A stretch of 57,120 bases of DNA from a bacterium (GTDB lineage: Bacteria; CAIWAD01). Of the stretch, positions 32,413-40,583 are shown piece by piece (the first letter of the stretch is position 1; each line of letters starts with the position of its first letter). Below the pieces are notes generated by a model. It was not told where the DNA came from and did not search any database. It saw only the letters and a list, made by a program, of their open reading frames with translations. The DNA lies in NCBI GenBank assembly GCA_030685015.1, contig JAUXWS010000075.1, positions 1 to 57,120 of the forward strand, written 5' to 3'. Made by a program: the position numbers and the translations under genes.

Positions 32413-34032
32413 ATGACCGTAGCCCTGCTCGGCCGCCCGGCCGCCCTCGTGCTGGCCGGACTTCTCCTTTGCGCCACGGCCGGCGCCCTCGACCTGAAGG
32501 ATCTGGGCAAACTGGGCCGGAGCGCATCCGCGGCGCCCGCCCCCGCCGCCCCTTCCTGGGTGCTGGAGCGCCCCATTGATCCCGAGAGCTACCGCCTGGG
32601 CCCGGGCGACCTGCTCGGCCTCTACGCCTACAACCTGGAGCGGACCCGCGAGGAGCGGCCGGTGGAGAGCGACGGGCGCCTGGAATTGCCCGGCCTGGGG
32701 CGGGTGCCCGCCGCCGGACTCAGCCTGGCCGAACTGCGCCGCCGCGTCTCCCGCGACCTGGTCCGTGTCTTCGCCTGCGACTCGGTGGATCTCTGGATCG
32801 CCCAGCCGCGCCGCATCCGCGTGCAGGTGGGGGGAGCGGGGCAGGAGACGCGCTGGCTGGAAATGGACTATCAGAGCCGGTTGAGCGCCACCCTGGCGGA
32901 GGCGGTGCGGCCTCCGGCGGTCGCCGATCCCGACGCCACCCTGCCCGGGCTGGTGCGGCCCCTTCCGGCCGCGGACAGCCTGGCCTGGCGCAACGTGGTC
33001 ATCCAACGGGATGGGGCGCGGATCAGCGCCGACCTCCTCCATGTGCTGCGCAGCGGTTCATGGGAGGACGACCCCATGCTCGAGGGGGGCGACCGCGTCA
33101 TTTGGAGCCGGCGGGGCGCCACCATCGGGGCCTGGGGGCCTTTCCGCCACGGCGAGGGGGAGCAGGAGTTCCGTCCGGGCGACACGCCGCGGCGGCTGGT
33201 CGAACTCATGGGCGGGCCGCGGGCCGGCCTGGAAGATGTCCACTACGAGCTGGTGCGGGCCGGAGCCGGGGGCGGGATCCAGGCGCGCTGGACCCTGCAT
33301 CCGGGGGACGGCCTCTTCGCCTCGCTGGAGCTGCAGCCCTTCGACCGGCTTTACCTGCGCGCCGGCAACCAGCTGGATCCCGTCTGGCAGGCCAGCGTGG
33401 GTGGCCAGGTGCGCCGGCCGGGCAGCTACCCCGTGGAAGCGGGCCGCACCACCCTGGCCGACCTGCTGGCCCTGGCGCGGCCGGATTCCGCCACGGCCGA
33501 CCTCACCCACTTCCGCGTCCTGCGCAAGCCCGTCCATGACCCGGAGACGCGCTTCATCGGCGAAGTGATGCAGCTGACCGAGCTGAACCGCTTCGAGCGC
33601 GACTACCTGAAGAGCCGCATCATCCATGAGGGTGGACGCGTCTCCCTGACCTACGACGGCGCCTGGTTCGATCCCGCCCGCGTCCAGGTGCTGGACGGCG
33701 ACGAGATCCAGGTGCTGCGCCGGGGCCGCGAGGTGGAGGTGATCGGGGCCGTCAACCGGGCCGGCGCCATGGCCTGGCGGGAGGGCTGGTCGGCGCGTCG
33801 CTACGTGCAGGCCGCCGGCGGCAAGATGCGCGGCTCCAACCTGACGGACCTGCGCCTCCGCCCCTCCGGCACCGACCAGTTCATTCCGGTGGGCCGCGGC
33901 TACAAGCCCCGGCCCGGCGACGTGCTCATGCTCATGTACCGGGAGGAGCTGACCGCCTGGCAGAAATTCAAGGAGGGCATCACTGTGGCCGCCCAGGTGC
34001 TCACGGTGGTGCTGGTGGCGCGCTCGTTCTGA
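32413..34032 (+). CDS. Polysaccharide export outer-membrane protein (Wza/SLBB type)
   Basis: 540 residues. Signal peptide (LVLAGLLLCATAGALDL), then the polysaccharide-export domain (YRLGPGDLLGLYAYN, with SDGRLELPGLGRVPAAGLSLAELRRR), followed by SLBB-like segments (ASVGGQVRRPGSYPVEAGRTTLADLLALA and VIGAVNRAGAMAWREGWSARRYVQAAGG), and a C-terminal hydrophobic stretch (GITVAAQVLTVVLVARSF). It would form the channel that exports exopolysaccharide. At 540 residues it is longer than Wza; the extra middle (about 120-320) may be another SLBB-like or beta domain. It sits between the sugar dehydratase and the initiating sugar transferase. Confidence 0.82.
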   Translation: MTVALLGRPAALVLAGLLLCATAGALDLKDLGKLGRSASAAPAPAAPSWVLERPIDPESYRLGPGDLLGLYAYNLERTREERPVESDGRLELPGLGRVPAAGLSLAELRRRVSRDLVRVFACDSVDLWIAQPRRIRVQVGGAGQETRWLEMDYQSRLSATLAEAVRPPAVADPDATLPGLVRPLPAADSLAWRNVVIQRDGARISADLLHVLRSGSWEDDPMLEGGDRVIWSRRGATIGAWGPFRHGEGEQEFRPGDTPRRLVELMGGPRAGLEDVHYELVRAGAGGGIQARWTLHPGDGLFASLELQPFDRLYLRAGNQLDPVWQASVGGQVRRPGSYPVEAGRTTLADLLALARPDSATADLTHFRVLRKPVHDPETRFIGEVMQLTELNRFERDYLKSRIIHEGGRVSLTYDGAWFDPARVQVLDGDEIQVLRRGREVEVIGAVNRAGAMAWREGWSARRYVQAAGGKMRGSNLTDLRLRPSGTDQFIPVGRGYKPRPGDVLMLMYREELTAWQKFKEGITVAAQVLTVVLVARSF

Positions 34033-34223
34033 CGGTCTGTCAAACTGGGGCCTTTGCCGGGCTTCGCGACCCAGTCAAGGCCGGTTGTTCGTGGCTTCCG
34101 CCGCATGCCGGTGGTGGGTGAAGGGACGCGGCGCATGATCCGGGGCGAAATGTACACGACCGGCATCCTGGCGCAAGGGTCCAGCTCCAGCGCGGGTCGA
34201 ACTCCCCTCCGCCCTGGCCCAAG

Positions 34224-35630
34224 ATGAGCTGGATCCGCCGCATCTCCCTCGAGCGGGTTTTCCTGTTCCTGGTGGACTTCGCCAGCATCTGGGCCTCCAC
34301 CTGGCTCACCTGGTGGCTGCGCTTCCGCTCCGGCCTCTTCCTGGAGCCCGAACCCTTCCAGCCACCGCTGGCCGTCTACCTGGTGCTCAGCGTCTATTGG
34401 CTGATCATCTTCGCCCTGCGCGGCCAGTACCGCAAGCTCTACCACATCAGCCGCTTCCGCGCCGTGCAGGAGGTGCTGGTCTCCACCGTGGTGGGCCTGC
34501 TCATCCTCTTCGTCCTCACCTATGATCCGGGGCGCGGGGCCTTCGGCGCGGGGCGCCTGCTGCTGATCAGCTACGGCCTGGTGCTGGCGGCGGGGGCGGG
34601 CACCGGCCGCGTCCTCTTCCGCACGGGGCAGAAGCGCCTGTTGGAGCGCGGCCATGGGCTGCGTCCGACCATCATCGTCGGGTCCGGCCCGCGCGCCCTC
34701 CAGCTCACGGAGCAGTTCGCCCGCCATCCGGGGATGGGCTACCGGGTGGTGGCCCGTCTCGGCGCCGGCGGGCCGGAGGAAGCCGTCCTGGCCCCGGCCG
34801 ACGGCGGCCTGGAGGACCTGGAGCGCCTCGTGCGCGAGCGCCAGGCGGTGGAAGTGGTGGTGACCGAGCCTGAGCGCGAGCTGCTCCTCCAGGTCATCCA
34901 GCGCGCCACCCGCCAGGGGGCGGACGTCCTCATCGTGCCCGACCTCTACGACCTGGTCCTGGGCAACGTCAAGGCCTTCGACATCTGGGGCATGCCCGTC
35001 ATCCAGGTCTTCCCCCACTTGATGGCCCCTTGGCAGTTCCTGCTCAAGCGCGGGCTGGACCTGGCCGCTGGCGCGCTCCTGCTCGTGGCCGGGCTGCCTC
35101 TCCTGCTTCTCCTGCCGCCCCTCATCCGCCGCCAGTCGCCGGGGGCGCCCGCCCTCTTCCGCCAGCGCCGGGTGGGGCGGGGCGGCCGCGAATTCACCCT
35201 CTACAAGTTCCGCACCCTGCATGCGGCCGAGCATGCCCGCCAGGAAGAGGAGGAGGCGCCCCCGCCCCTTCTGCCCGACGACCCGCGCCTCATCCCGGTG
35301 GGCCGCCTGCTGCGCCGCTACCGCATCGACGAATGGCCCCAGGCCTGGAACGTGCTGCGCGGCCAGATGTCGCTGGTGGGGCCGCGCCCGGAGCAGCGGA
35401 CCCTGGTGGAGGACTACATCCGCCGCTGGCCGCTCTACGCCCGCCGCCACAACGTGCGGCCCGGCCTCACCGGCTGGGCCCAGGTGCGCCAGCACTACGA
35501 CCAGAGCCTCACCCGCCTGGAGGACAAGCTGGGCCTCGACCTCTTCTACCTGGAGAACATGTCCCTGGGCCTGGATCTGAAGATCCTGCTCTTCACGGTG
35601 CGCACCATCCTGCTGGGCACCGGTCGTTGA
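34224..35630 (+). CDS. Undecaprenyl-phosphate sugar-1-phosphate transferase (WbaP/ExoY type)
   Basis: 468 residues. Four N-terminal membrane helices (CpsE/WbaP-like) and a Rossmann-like region with LRPTIIVGSGPRAL. The catalytic bacterial sugar-transferase domain follows: FLLKRGLDLAAGALLLVAGLP membrane entry, FRQRRVGRGGREFTLYKFRT, the Asp/Glu pair region in IDEWPQAWNVLRGQMSLVGPRPE, and RPGLTGWAQV. It transfers the first sugar phosphate to undecaprenyl phosphate to start repeat-unit synthesis. No Wzx, Wzy or glycosyltransferases follow; the set is incomplete in this window. The 191-base gap before it holds nothing I recognise. Confidence 0.88.
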   Translation: MSWIRRISLERVFLFLVDFASIWASTWLTWWLRFRSGLFLEPEPFQPPLAVYLVLSVYWLIIFALRGQYRKLYHISRFRAVQEVLVSTVVGLLILFVLTYDPGRGAFGAGRLLLISYGLVLAAGAGTGRVLFRTGQKRLLERGHGLRPTIIVGSGPRALQLTEQFARHPGMGYRVVARLGAGGPEEAVLAPADGGLEDLERLVRERQAVEVVVTEPERELLLQVIQRATRQGADVLIVPDLYDLVLGNVKAFDIWGMPVIQVFPHLMAPWQFLLKRGLDLAAGALLLVAGLPLLLLLPPLIRRQSPGAPALFRQRRVGRGGREFTLYKFRTLHAAEHARQEEEEAPPPLLPDDPRLIPVGRLLRRYRIDEWPQAWNVLRGQMSLVGPRPEQRTLVEDYIRRWPLYARRHNVRPGLTGWAQVRQHYDQSLTRLEDKLGLDLFYLENMSLGLDLKILLFTVRTILLGTGR

Positions 35631-35693
35631 AGGGCACGTGCCATGGGGTGGAGGTGAAGTTGCAAAACAGAAATTGTCTTCTAATTTGCAGAT

Positions 35694-36845
35694 ATGATTG
35701 ACCGTCTTGCCTTTCATCGTCTCAACGACCTGCTGACCCGCTGGCCGGCCTGCGCCTTGGTGGGACCGCGTCAGTGCGGCAAGACCACCTTGGCGCGCTC
35801 CCTCGGGGGAGAGATCTTCGACTTGGAACTGGAGTCCGAGCGCCTGCGCCTGGATCTGGCCTGGGACGGGCTGATCCGTGGGGATCGCCTGATCGTCCTG
35901 GATGAGGCCCAATCCTGGCCCGGGTTGTTTCCGCGCCTGCGGGCCGCCATCGACCAGCGGCGGGACCAAAGGGGCCGCTTTCTCCTGCTGGGCTCCGTCT
36001 CCCCCCTGCTCATGACCCAGGTGGCGGAATCCCTGGCGGGTCGGTTGGCCGTGCTGCCGCTCAGCCCCTTCCTGCGCGGCGAGTTGCCGCCGGAGGCCCG
36101 GGAGCGGCACTGGCTGTGCGGGGGCTTTCCCGATGGCGGCTGTCTGGATCCGGGCCACTTTCCCGAGTGGCAGGAGCACTACCTGGACCTGCTGGCCCAG
36201 CGCGACCTGCCGGAGCTGGGCCTGGGGACCCGCCCGCAACAGACCGCGCGCCTCTTGCGCATGCTGGCCGCCGTGCACGGCCAGGAGTGGAACGCCTCGC
36301 GGCTGGGTCAATCCCTGGGGCTCAGCTACCACACGGTCAACCATCATGTGGACGTGCTGGAGGGCGCCTTCCTGGCCCGGCGCCTGCCCGCCTGGCACCG
36401 CAACGCGGGCAAGCGGCTGGTCAAGCGGCCCAAACTCTACCTGCGGGACAGCGGCCTGCTGCACAGCCTGCTGCGCATCCGGGACGGCGAGACGCTGCTG
36501 GAGCACCCCGCCGTGGGAGCCAGTTGGGAGAGCCACGTGATCGACCAGGCGCTAGGTCTGCTGGAGTGCTTGGGCATCCCCCACCAGGTCACCTACCTGC
36601 GCAGCAGCGACCAGTACGAAATCGACCTGATCCTGGAAGGGGCGGGCGCGCCTGTGGCCGTGGAGATCAAGCTGAGCAGCCAGGCCGACCCCCGCGATGT
36701 GGCCCGCCTGAGTCTCGCCGCGGACTGGATCGGCGCGGGCACCCGGGTGGTGGTCACCGCCGGCGGGCAGGATCTGCGTTCCGCCTCCACCTGGATCTGC
36801 GGCCTGGACGAGTTTCTGGCCGGGCTGCCCGAGTTGTTGGGCTGA
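35694..36845 (+). CDS. ATPase with AAA_14 and DUF4143 domains
   Basis: 383 residues. N-terminal P-loop ATPase (Walker A GPRQCGKTT at residues ~24-32, Walker B LIVLDEAQ), a winged-helix-like middle (LAAVHGQEWNASRLGQSLGLSYHTVNHHVDVLEGAFL) and a C-terminal DUF4143/nuclease-like domain (YEIDLILEGAGAPVAVEIKLS, with the D...E.K pattern of restriction-type nucleases). The family is scattered by horizontal transfer and its role is not settled. The ~60 bases upstream are AT-rich, with an inverted repeat TGCAAA (35661-35666)/TTTGCA (35685-35690) that may be its promoter-operator. It has no clear link to the neighbouring polysaccharide genes. Confidence 0.82.
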   Translation: MIDRLAFHRLNDLLTRWPACALVGPRQCGKTTLARSLGGEIFDLELESERLRLDLAWDGLIRGDRLIVLDEAQSWPGLFPRLRAAIDQRRDQRGRFLLLGSVSPLLMTQVAESLAGRLAVLPLSPFLRGELPPEARERHWLCGGFPDGGCLDPGHFPEWQEHYLDLLAQRDLPELGLGTRPQQTARLLRMLAAVHGQEWNASRLGQSLGLSYHTVNHHVDVLEGAFLARRLPAWHRNAGKRLVKRPKLYLRDSGLLHSLLRIRDGETLLEHPAVGASWESHVIDQALGLLECLGIPHQVTYLRSSDQYEIDLILEGAGAPVAVEIKLSSQADPRDVARLSLAADWIGAGTRVVVTAGGQDLRSASTWICGLDEFLAGLPELLG

Positions 36846-37080
36846 AGGCACAACCGGCCAAATCTGGACCTTCATGCACGGTTCACAATTGACCTTCCGG
36901 AGAAAGGCTCTGTTGGAGAACGGGTTCAACGCCGATGGTTGTGGCGATGATGTTGGGTGGGTCGCTTGGGTTGGTGGCGCGGCCCTGATTCACCGGCCTG
37001 CTGGGCACAGGATGCCGGGTGTTGAAGGCTGGATGCCGCAGGTGGGGCCGGGTCCACCCTGCCTCCTGGCGTGGATCCCC

Positions 37081-37109
37081 TTGACTCCCGCCCATCAGGA
37101 CTCTACCTT
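37081..37109 (+). promoter_or_regulatory. Promoter of tRNA-Val
   Basis: TTGACT (37081-37086), 17 bases, TACCTT (37104-37109), twelve bases before the tRNA. It is the best housekeeping-type promoter in the window. The 236 bases before it (36846-37080) show nothing recognisable. Confidence 0.7.
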
Positions 37110-37121
37110 TCGCGGCTTCAA

Positions 37122-37195
37122 GGGCGGCTAGCTCAGTTGGTTAGAGCGCTAGCTCGACACGCTAGAGGTCACAGGTTCGATTCCTGTGCCGCCCA
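37122..37195 (+). tRNA. tRNA-Val (anticodon GAC) with C at position 33
   Basis: Full cloverleaf: acceptor GGGCGGC/GCCGCCC with discriminator A, D arm GCTC/GAGC, anticodon stem CTAGC/GCTAG, variable AGGTC, T stem ACAGG/CCTGT with loop TTCGATT. The seven-base anticodon loop reads TCGACAC, giving anticodon GAC but C rather than the near-universal U at position 33. No CCA is encoded. It lies ~80 bases before thrS. Confidence 0.92.
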
Positions 37196-37276
37196 TGGCC
37201 GAAGGCGCAGCCTTTGGCCCACAAGGGGATGACGTCATTGGCGCACGTCACCCCGGGCAAACGAAAGGCCGGGCTC

Positions 37277-39217
37277 ATGTTGACCCTGACCTTTCCAGAC
37301 GGCGCCTGCCGCCAGGTCCAGCCTGGCGCCACGCCCCTGGAAGTCGCCAAGGAAATCAGTCCCTCGTTGGCCAAGGCCGCCCTGGCGGCCGAACTGGACG
37401 GCGAGATCCTTTCCTTGGTCCATCCTCTGCAGAAGGACGCCCGCGTCCGCTTCCTCACCTGGGAGGACGAGGCGGGCAAGGCCGTCTTCTGGCACAGCTC
37501 CGCCCACGTCCTGGCCCAGGCGGTCAAGGAACTGTGGCCGGAAGCCATGCTGGACGACGGCCCCCCCACCGAGGCCGGCTTCTACTACGACATCAAATTC
37601 CCCCAGCCCATCGGCGAGGAGGACCTGCCCCGCATCGAGGAGAAGATGCGGGAGATCCTCACGCGCAAGGAGCGCCTGGTGCGCCGGGAACTGCCCGCCT
37701 CCGAGGCGCGCCGCTTCTTCCAGGAGCGCGGCGAGCGCTTCAAGCTGGACCTCATCGACGCCATCGAGGCCCGCGGCGAAGCTGTCTCCGTCTATGAGCA
37801 GGGCGCCTGGGCCGACCTCTGCCGCGGTCCGCACCTGCTGGACACAGCCAGGATCAAGGCTGTGAAAGTGCTGAGCGTGGCCGGCGCCTACCTGCGCGGC
37901 GACGAGCAGAACGAGCAGCTGCAGCGCGTGCGCGCCATCAGCTTCCTCAGCCAGGCCGAGCTGGACCAGTACCTCTTCATGATCGAGGAGGCGAAGAAGC
38001 GGGACCACCGCAAGCTGGGCCGCGAGCTGGAGCTCTTCTCCTTCCACGAGGTGGGGCCGGGCTTCCCCTTCTGGCATCCCAACGGCGCCATCGTCTGGGA
38101 CGAGCTGGTGGGCTTCTGGCGCGAACTGCACCGCGCCGCCGGCTACCAGGAGATCCGCACGCCCATCATCCTCTCCGAGGAGCTGTGGCACCGCAGCGGC
38201 CACTGGGACAACTACGGCGAGAACATGTACTTCACCAAGATCGACGAAGGCGCCTTCGCGGTGAAGCCCATGAACTGCCCCGGCCACCTCACCGTCTTCG
38301 GCAGCCAGCCACATTCCTACAAGGAGCTGCCGCTCAAGTACGCCGAGCTGGGCCAGGTCCACCGCCACGAGAAGTCGGGCGTGCTGCACGGCCTCTTCCG
38401 GGTGCGCAGTTTCGTGCAGGACGACGCCCATGTCTTCTGCACGCCTGAGCAGGCCGAGGAGGAGGTGGTCAAGATCATCTCCCTGGTGGACCGCATCTAC
38501 GCCACCTTCGGCTTCAAGTACGAGATGGAGCTGTCCACCCGGCCCGAGAGCAAGTACATCGGCAGCCTGGAGGTCTGGGCCCATGCCGAGGCGGCGTTGG
38601 CGGCCGCGCTCCGGCGGGTGGGCGCCAGCTTCAAGCTCAACCCCGGCGACGGCGCCTTCTACGGCCCCAAGATCGACTTCCACATCAAGGACAGCCTGGG
38701 GCGCCGCTGGCAGTGCGCCACCATCCAGCTGGACTTCTCCATGCCCGAGCGCTTCGGGCTGGAGTACATCGGCGTGGACGGCGAGCGCCACCGCCCGGTC
38801 ATGATCCATCGCGCCATTTTCGGCAGCCTGGAGCGCTTCATCGGCATCCTCATCGAGCACTTCGCCGGCAACCTGCCCACCTGGCTGGCGCCTGTCCAGG
38901 CCATCGTGCTGCCCATCACCGAGGGGCAGTTGGAGGCGGCGCGCGCCGTGCAGGAGCGGCTGGCGGCGGCGGGGATCCGCGCCCAGCTGGAGACGCGCAA
39001 CGAGAAGATCGGCTACAAGATCCGCGCCGCGGAGACGCGCAAGATCCCGTGGATGCTGGTGGTGGGCGCCCGCGAGGCGGAGCAGGGCCTGGTGGCGGTG
39101 CGCCGCCACGGCCGCGGCGACCTGGGCGTCCGGCCGGTGGAGGAGATGGTCATGGAGCTGCGCCGGCTCGTGGACGGGCGCAGCCTGGAGGAGGAGCTTC
39201 CGGCGACCGGCGCCTGA
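37277..39217 (+). CDS. thrS: Threonyl-tRNA synthetase
   Basis: Class II synthetase charging tRNA-Thr. From ATG 37277 it has 646 residues, the normal length: TGS domain (1-63), editing N2 domain with HSSAHVLAQAV and the YDI block, catalytic core with motif 2 (RHEKSGVLHGLFRVRSFVQDDAH) and the zinc-binding Cys in MNCPGH, and a C-terminal anticodon domain. Starting at the longer upstream frame (37214) would add 21 residues that do not fit the TGS start. It opens the conserved block thrS-infC-rpmI-rplT-pheS-pheT. Confidence 0.95.
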   Translation: MLTLTFPDGACRQVQPGATPLEVAKEISPSLAKAALAAELDGEILSLVHPLQKDARVRFLTWEDEAGKAVFWHSSAHVLAQAVKELWPEAMLDDGPPTEAGFYYDIKFPQPIGEEDLPRIEEKMREILTRKERLVRRELPASEARRFFQERGERFKLDLIDAIEARGEAVSVYEQGAWADLCRGPHLLDTARIKAVKVLSVAGAYLRGDEQNEQLQRVRAISFLSQAELDQYLFMIEEAKKRDHRKLGRELELFSFHEVGPGFPFWHPNGAIVWDELVGFWRELHRAAGYQEIRTPIILSEELWHRSGHWDNYGENMYFTKIDEGAFAVKPMNCPGHLTVFGSQPHSYKELPLKYAELGQVHRHEKSGVLHGLFRVRSFVQDDAHVFCTPEQAEEEVVKIISLVDRIYATFGFKYEMELSTRPESKYIGSLEVWAHAEAALAAALRRVGASFKLNPGDGAFYGPKIDFHIKDSLGRRWQCATIQLDFSMPERFGLEYIGVDGERHRPVMIHRAIFGSLERFIGILIEHFAGNLPTWLAPVQAIVLPITEGQLEAARAVQERLAAAGIRAQLETRNEKIGYKIRAAETRKIPWMLVVGAREAEQGLVAVRRHGRGDLGVRPVEEMVMELRRLVDGRSLEEELPATGA

Positions 39218-39289
39218 AGCCCCGTCGCGGCGGCCGCCGCAGGGCGGCCACATGCCTGAACCGCGCAGGCCCAACACAAGGAGTCCATC

Positions 39290-39865
39290 ATCGCCAGAAG
39301 GAAGTTCCTGCAGCGCCCGGCCATCCTGGTGCCCAAGCATCGGATCAACGAGAACATCCGCATCCCCAGCGTCCGCCTCATCGCGGCGGACGGCTCGCAG
39401 GCGGGGATCGTGGACACGCTGGCGGCGGTCGAGATGGCCCAGCATGAGGGCCTGGACCTGGTGGAGATCGCGCCCAACGCCGATCCGCCGGTCTGCAAGA
39501 TCATGGACTACGGGAAGTTCCTCTACCAGCAGTCCAAGAAGGACAAGGCCGCCAAGGTCAAACAGCACACGATCACGGTGAAGGGCGTGCGCCTGACGCC
39601 CAAGATCAGCCAGCACGACCTGGAGACGAAGGCGGCCCAGGCGCGGGACTTCCTGGAGGACGGCCACAAGGTGAAGGCCTTCGTCATCTTTCGCGGCCGC
39701 ATGATCACGCACAAGGAGTTCGGGCAGGAGGCCCTGGATAAGTTCCTGGAGATCCTCAAGGAGATCATCCTGATCGAGCAGGAGCCGAAAATGGACGGGC
39801 CGCGCAGCATGAGCGCCCTGCTGGCCCCCAAGAAGACCGCGGTCAAGAAGAAGACGGAGGAATAG
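39290..39865 (+). CDS. infC: Translation initiation factor IF-3, apparently starting with AUC
   Basis: IF-3 binds the 30S subunit, checks start-codon/initiator pairing and prevents premature 50S joining. N- and C-domains are recognisable (INENIRIPSVRLIAADGSQ; DLVEIAPNADPPVCKIMDYGKF; KGVRLTPKISQHDLETKA; VIFRGRMITHKEFG). The reading frame contains no ATG before the conserved part; GTG 39329 would cut off the usual N-terminus. An ATC at 39290 lies six bases after a perfect AAGGAG (39278-39283) and gives ARRKFLQRPAI as the following residues, a normal IF-3 N-terminus. Start at AUC gives 191 residues. Rare AUU/AUC starts in infC are a known autoregulation device, because IF-3 discriminates against them. 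Confidence 0.9.
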   Translation: MARRKFLQRPAILVPKHRINENIRIPSVRLIAADGSQAGIVDTLAAVEMAQHEGLDLVEIAPNADPPVCKIMDYGKFLYQQSKKDKAAKVKQHTITVKGVRLTPKISQHDLETKAAQARDFLEDGHKVKAFVIFRGRMITHKEFGQEALDKFLEILKEIILIEQEPKMDGPRSMSALLAPKKTAVKKKTEE

Positions 39866-39868
39866 ATC

Positions 39869-40063
39869 ATGCCCAAAATGAGAACCAACCGCGCGGCGGC
39901 GAAGCGCTTCAAACTGACCGGCAAGGGCCGGGTCAAGCGCCACAAGGCCTACGGCAGCCACATCCTCACCAGCAAGTCGCCCGGCCGCAAGCGCAACCTG
40001 CGCAAAAGCGCCCTGGTGTCCCCCGCCGATGAACCGCGCGTCAAGCGCATGATCCTGAGCTAA
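39869..40063 (+). CDS. rpmI: 50S ribosomal protein L35
   Basis: 64 residues, basic, with the L35 signature ([20 protein letters not shown] then [15 protein letters not shown]). Begins three bases after infC ends and is followed by rplT, the universal infC-rpmI-rplT order. In enterobacteria this operon is repressed by L20; I see no obvious equivalent structure upstream here. Confidence 0.97.
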   Translation: MPKMRTNRAAAKRFKLTGKGRVKRHKAYGSHILTSKSPGRKRNLRKSALVSPADEPRVKRMILS

Positions 40064-40075
40064 GGAGGCCCCCCC

Positions 40076-40426
40076 ATGCCGAGAGCAACCAACAACCCCG
40101 CCTCCAAGGCCCGCCGCAAGCGCGTGTTCGAAGCCGCCAAGGGCTTCCGCGGCGGACGGCGCAACCTGCTGCGCCAGACCCTGCAGGCCGTCGATCGCGC
40201 CCTGGCCAACTCCACGGCCCACCGCAAGGTCCGCAAGGGCGAGTTCCGCCGCCTCTGGATCGCCCGCATCAACGCCGCCGTGCGCCTGCACGACGCCGAC
40301 ATGAACTACAGCCGCTTCATCCACCTGCTGGCCGCCAAGGGGATGGATCTGGATCGCCGCCAGCTGGCGGACATGGCCGTCCGCGAACCGGAGGCCTTCG
40401 GGCAGCTGGTGCGGTCCTTGCGCTAG
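40076..40426 (+). CDS. rplT: 50S ribosomal protein L20
   Basis: 116 residues of 23S rRNA-binding early assembly protein. Recognised by PRATNNPASKARRKRVFEAA, the GFRGGRRNLLRQTLQAVDRA block, and RRLWIARINAAVRLHDADMNYSRFIHLL. The good AAGGAGG site precedes ATG 40076. Normal length. The gene is followed by a gap with two hairpins before pheS. Confidence 0.97.
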   Translation: MPRATNNPASKARRKRVFEAAKGFRGGRRNLLRQTLQAVDRALANSTAHRKVRKGEFRRLWIARINAAVRLHDADMNYSRFIHLLAAKGMDLDRRQLADMAVREPEAFGQLVRSLR

Positions 40427-40446
40427 CGCCGAACGGAATCGCACCT

Positions 40447-40474
40447 GGAAATGTCCCCCGCGGGGGACATTTCC
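40447..40474. promoter_or_regulatory. 28-bp perfect palindrome between rplT and pheS
   Basis: GGAAATGTCCCCCG at 40447-40460 is followed directly by its exact reverse complement (40461-40474). A second hairpin (CCTCCCG 40484-40490 with CGGGAGG 40509-40515) follows. There is no T-run, so a simple terminator is doubtful. It could be a mRNA processing/attenuation structure or an operator for pheST. Confidence 0.6.
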
Positions 40475-40583
40475 GTGAGCACTCCTCCCGGGGTGGCCCG
40501 CCTGCGCTCGGGAGGCCTCGCAGATATCACGCCGCCGGACCCTCGCCGCCCCACGGGGAGAGGGACACCGGGAAGGGAGCGAC

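Noticed and set aside
34033-34223. Small gene or RNA ahead of the sugar transferase
   Set aside because: No frame with a ribosome site, no clear hairpin-plus-T terminator and no tRNA fold; nothing supportable.
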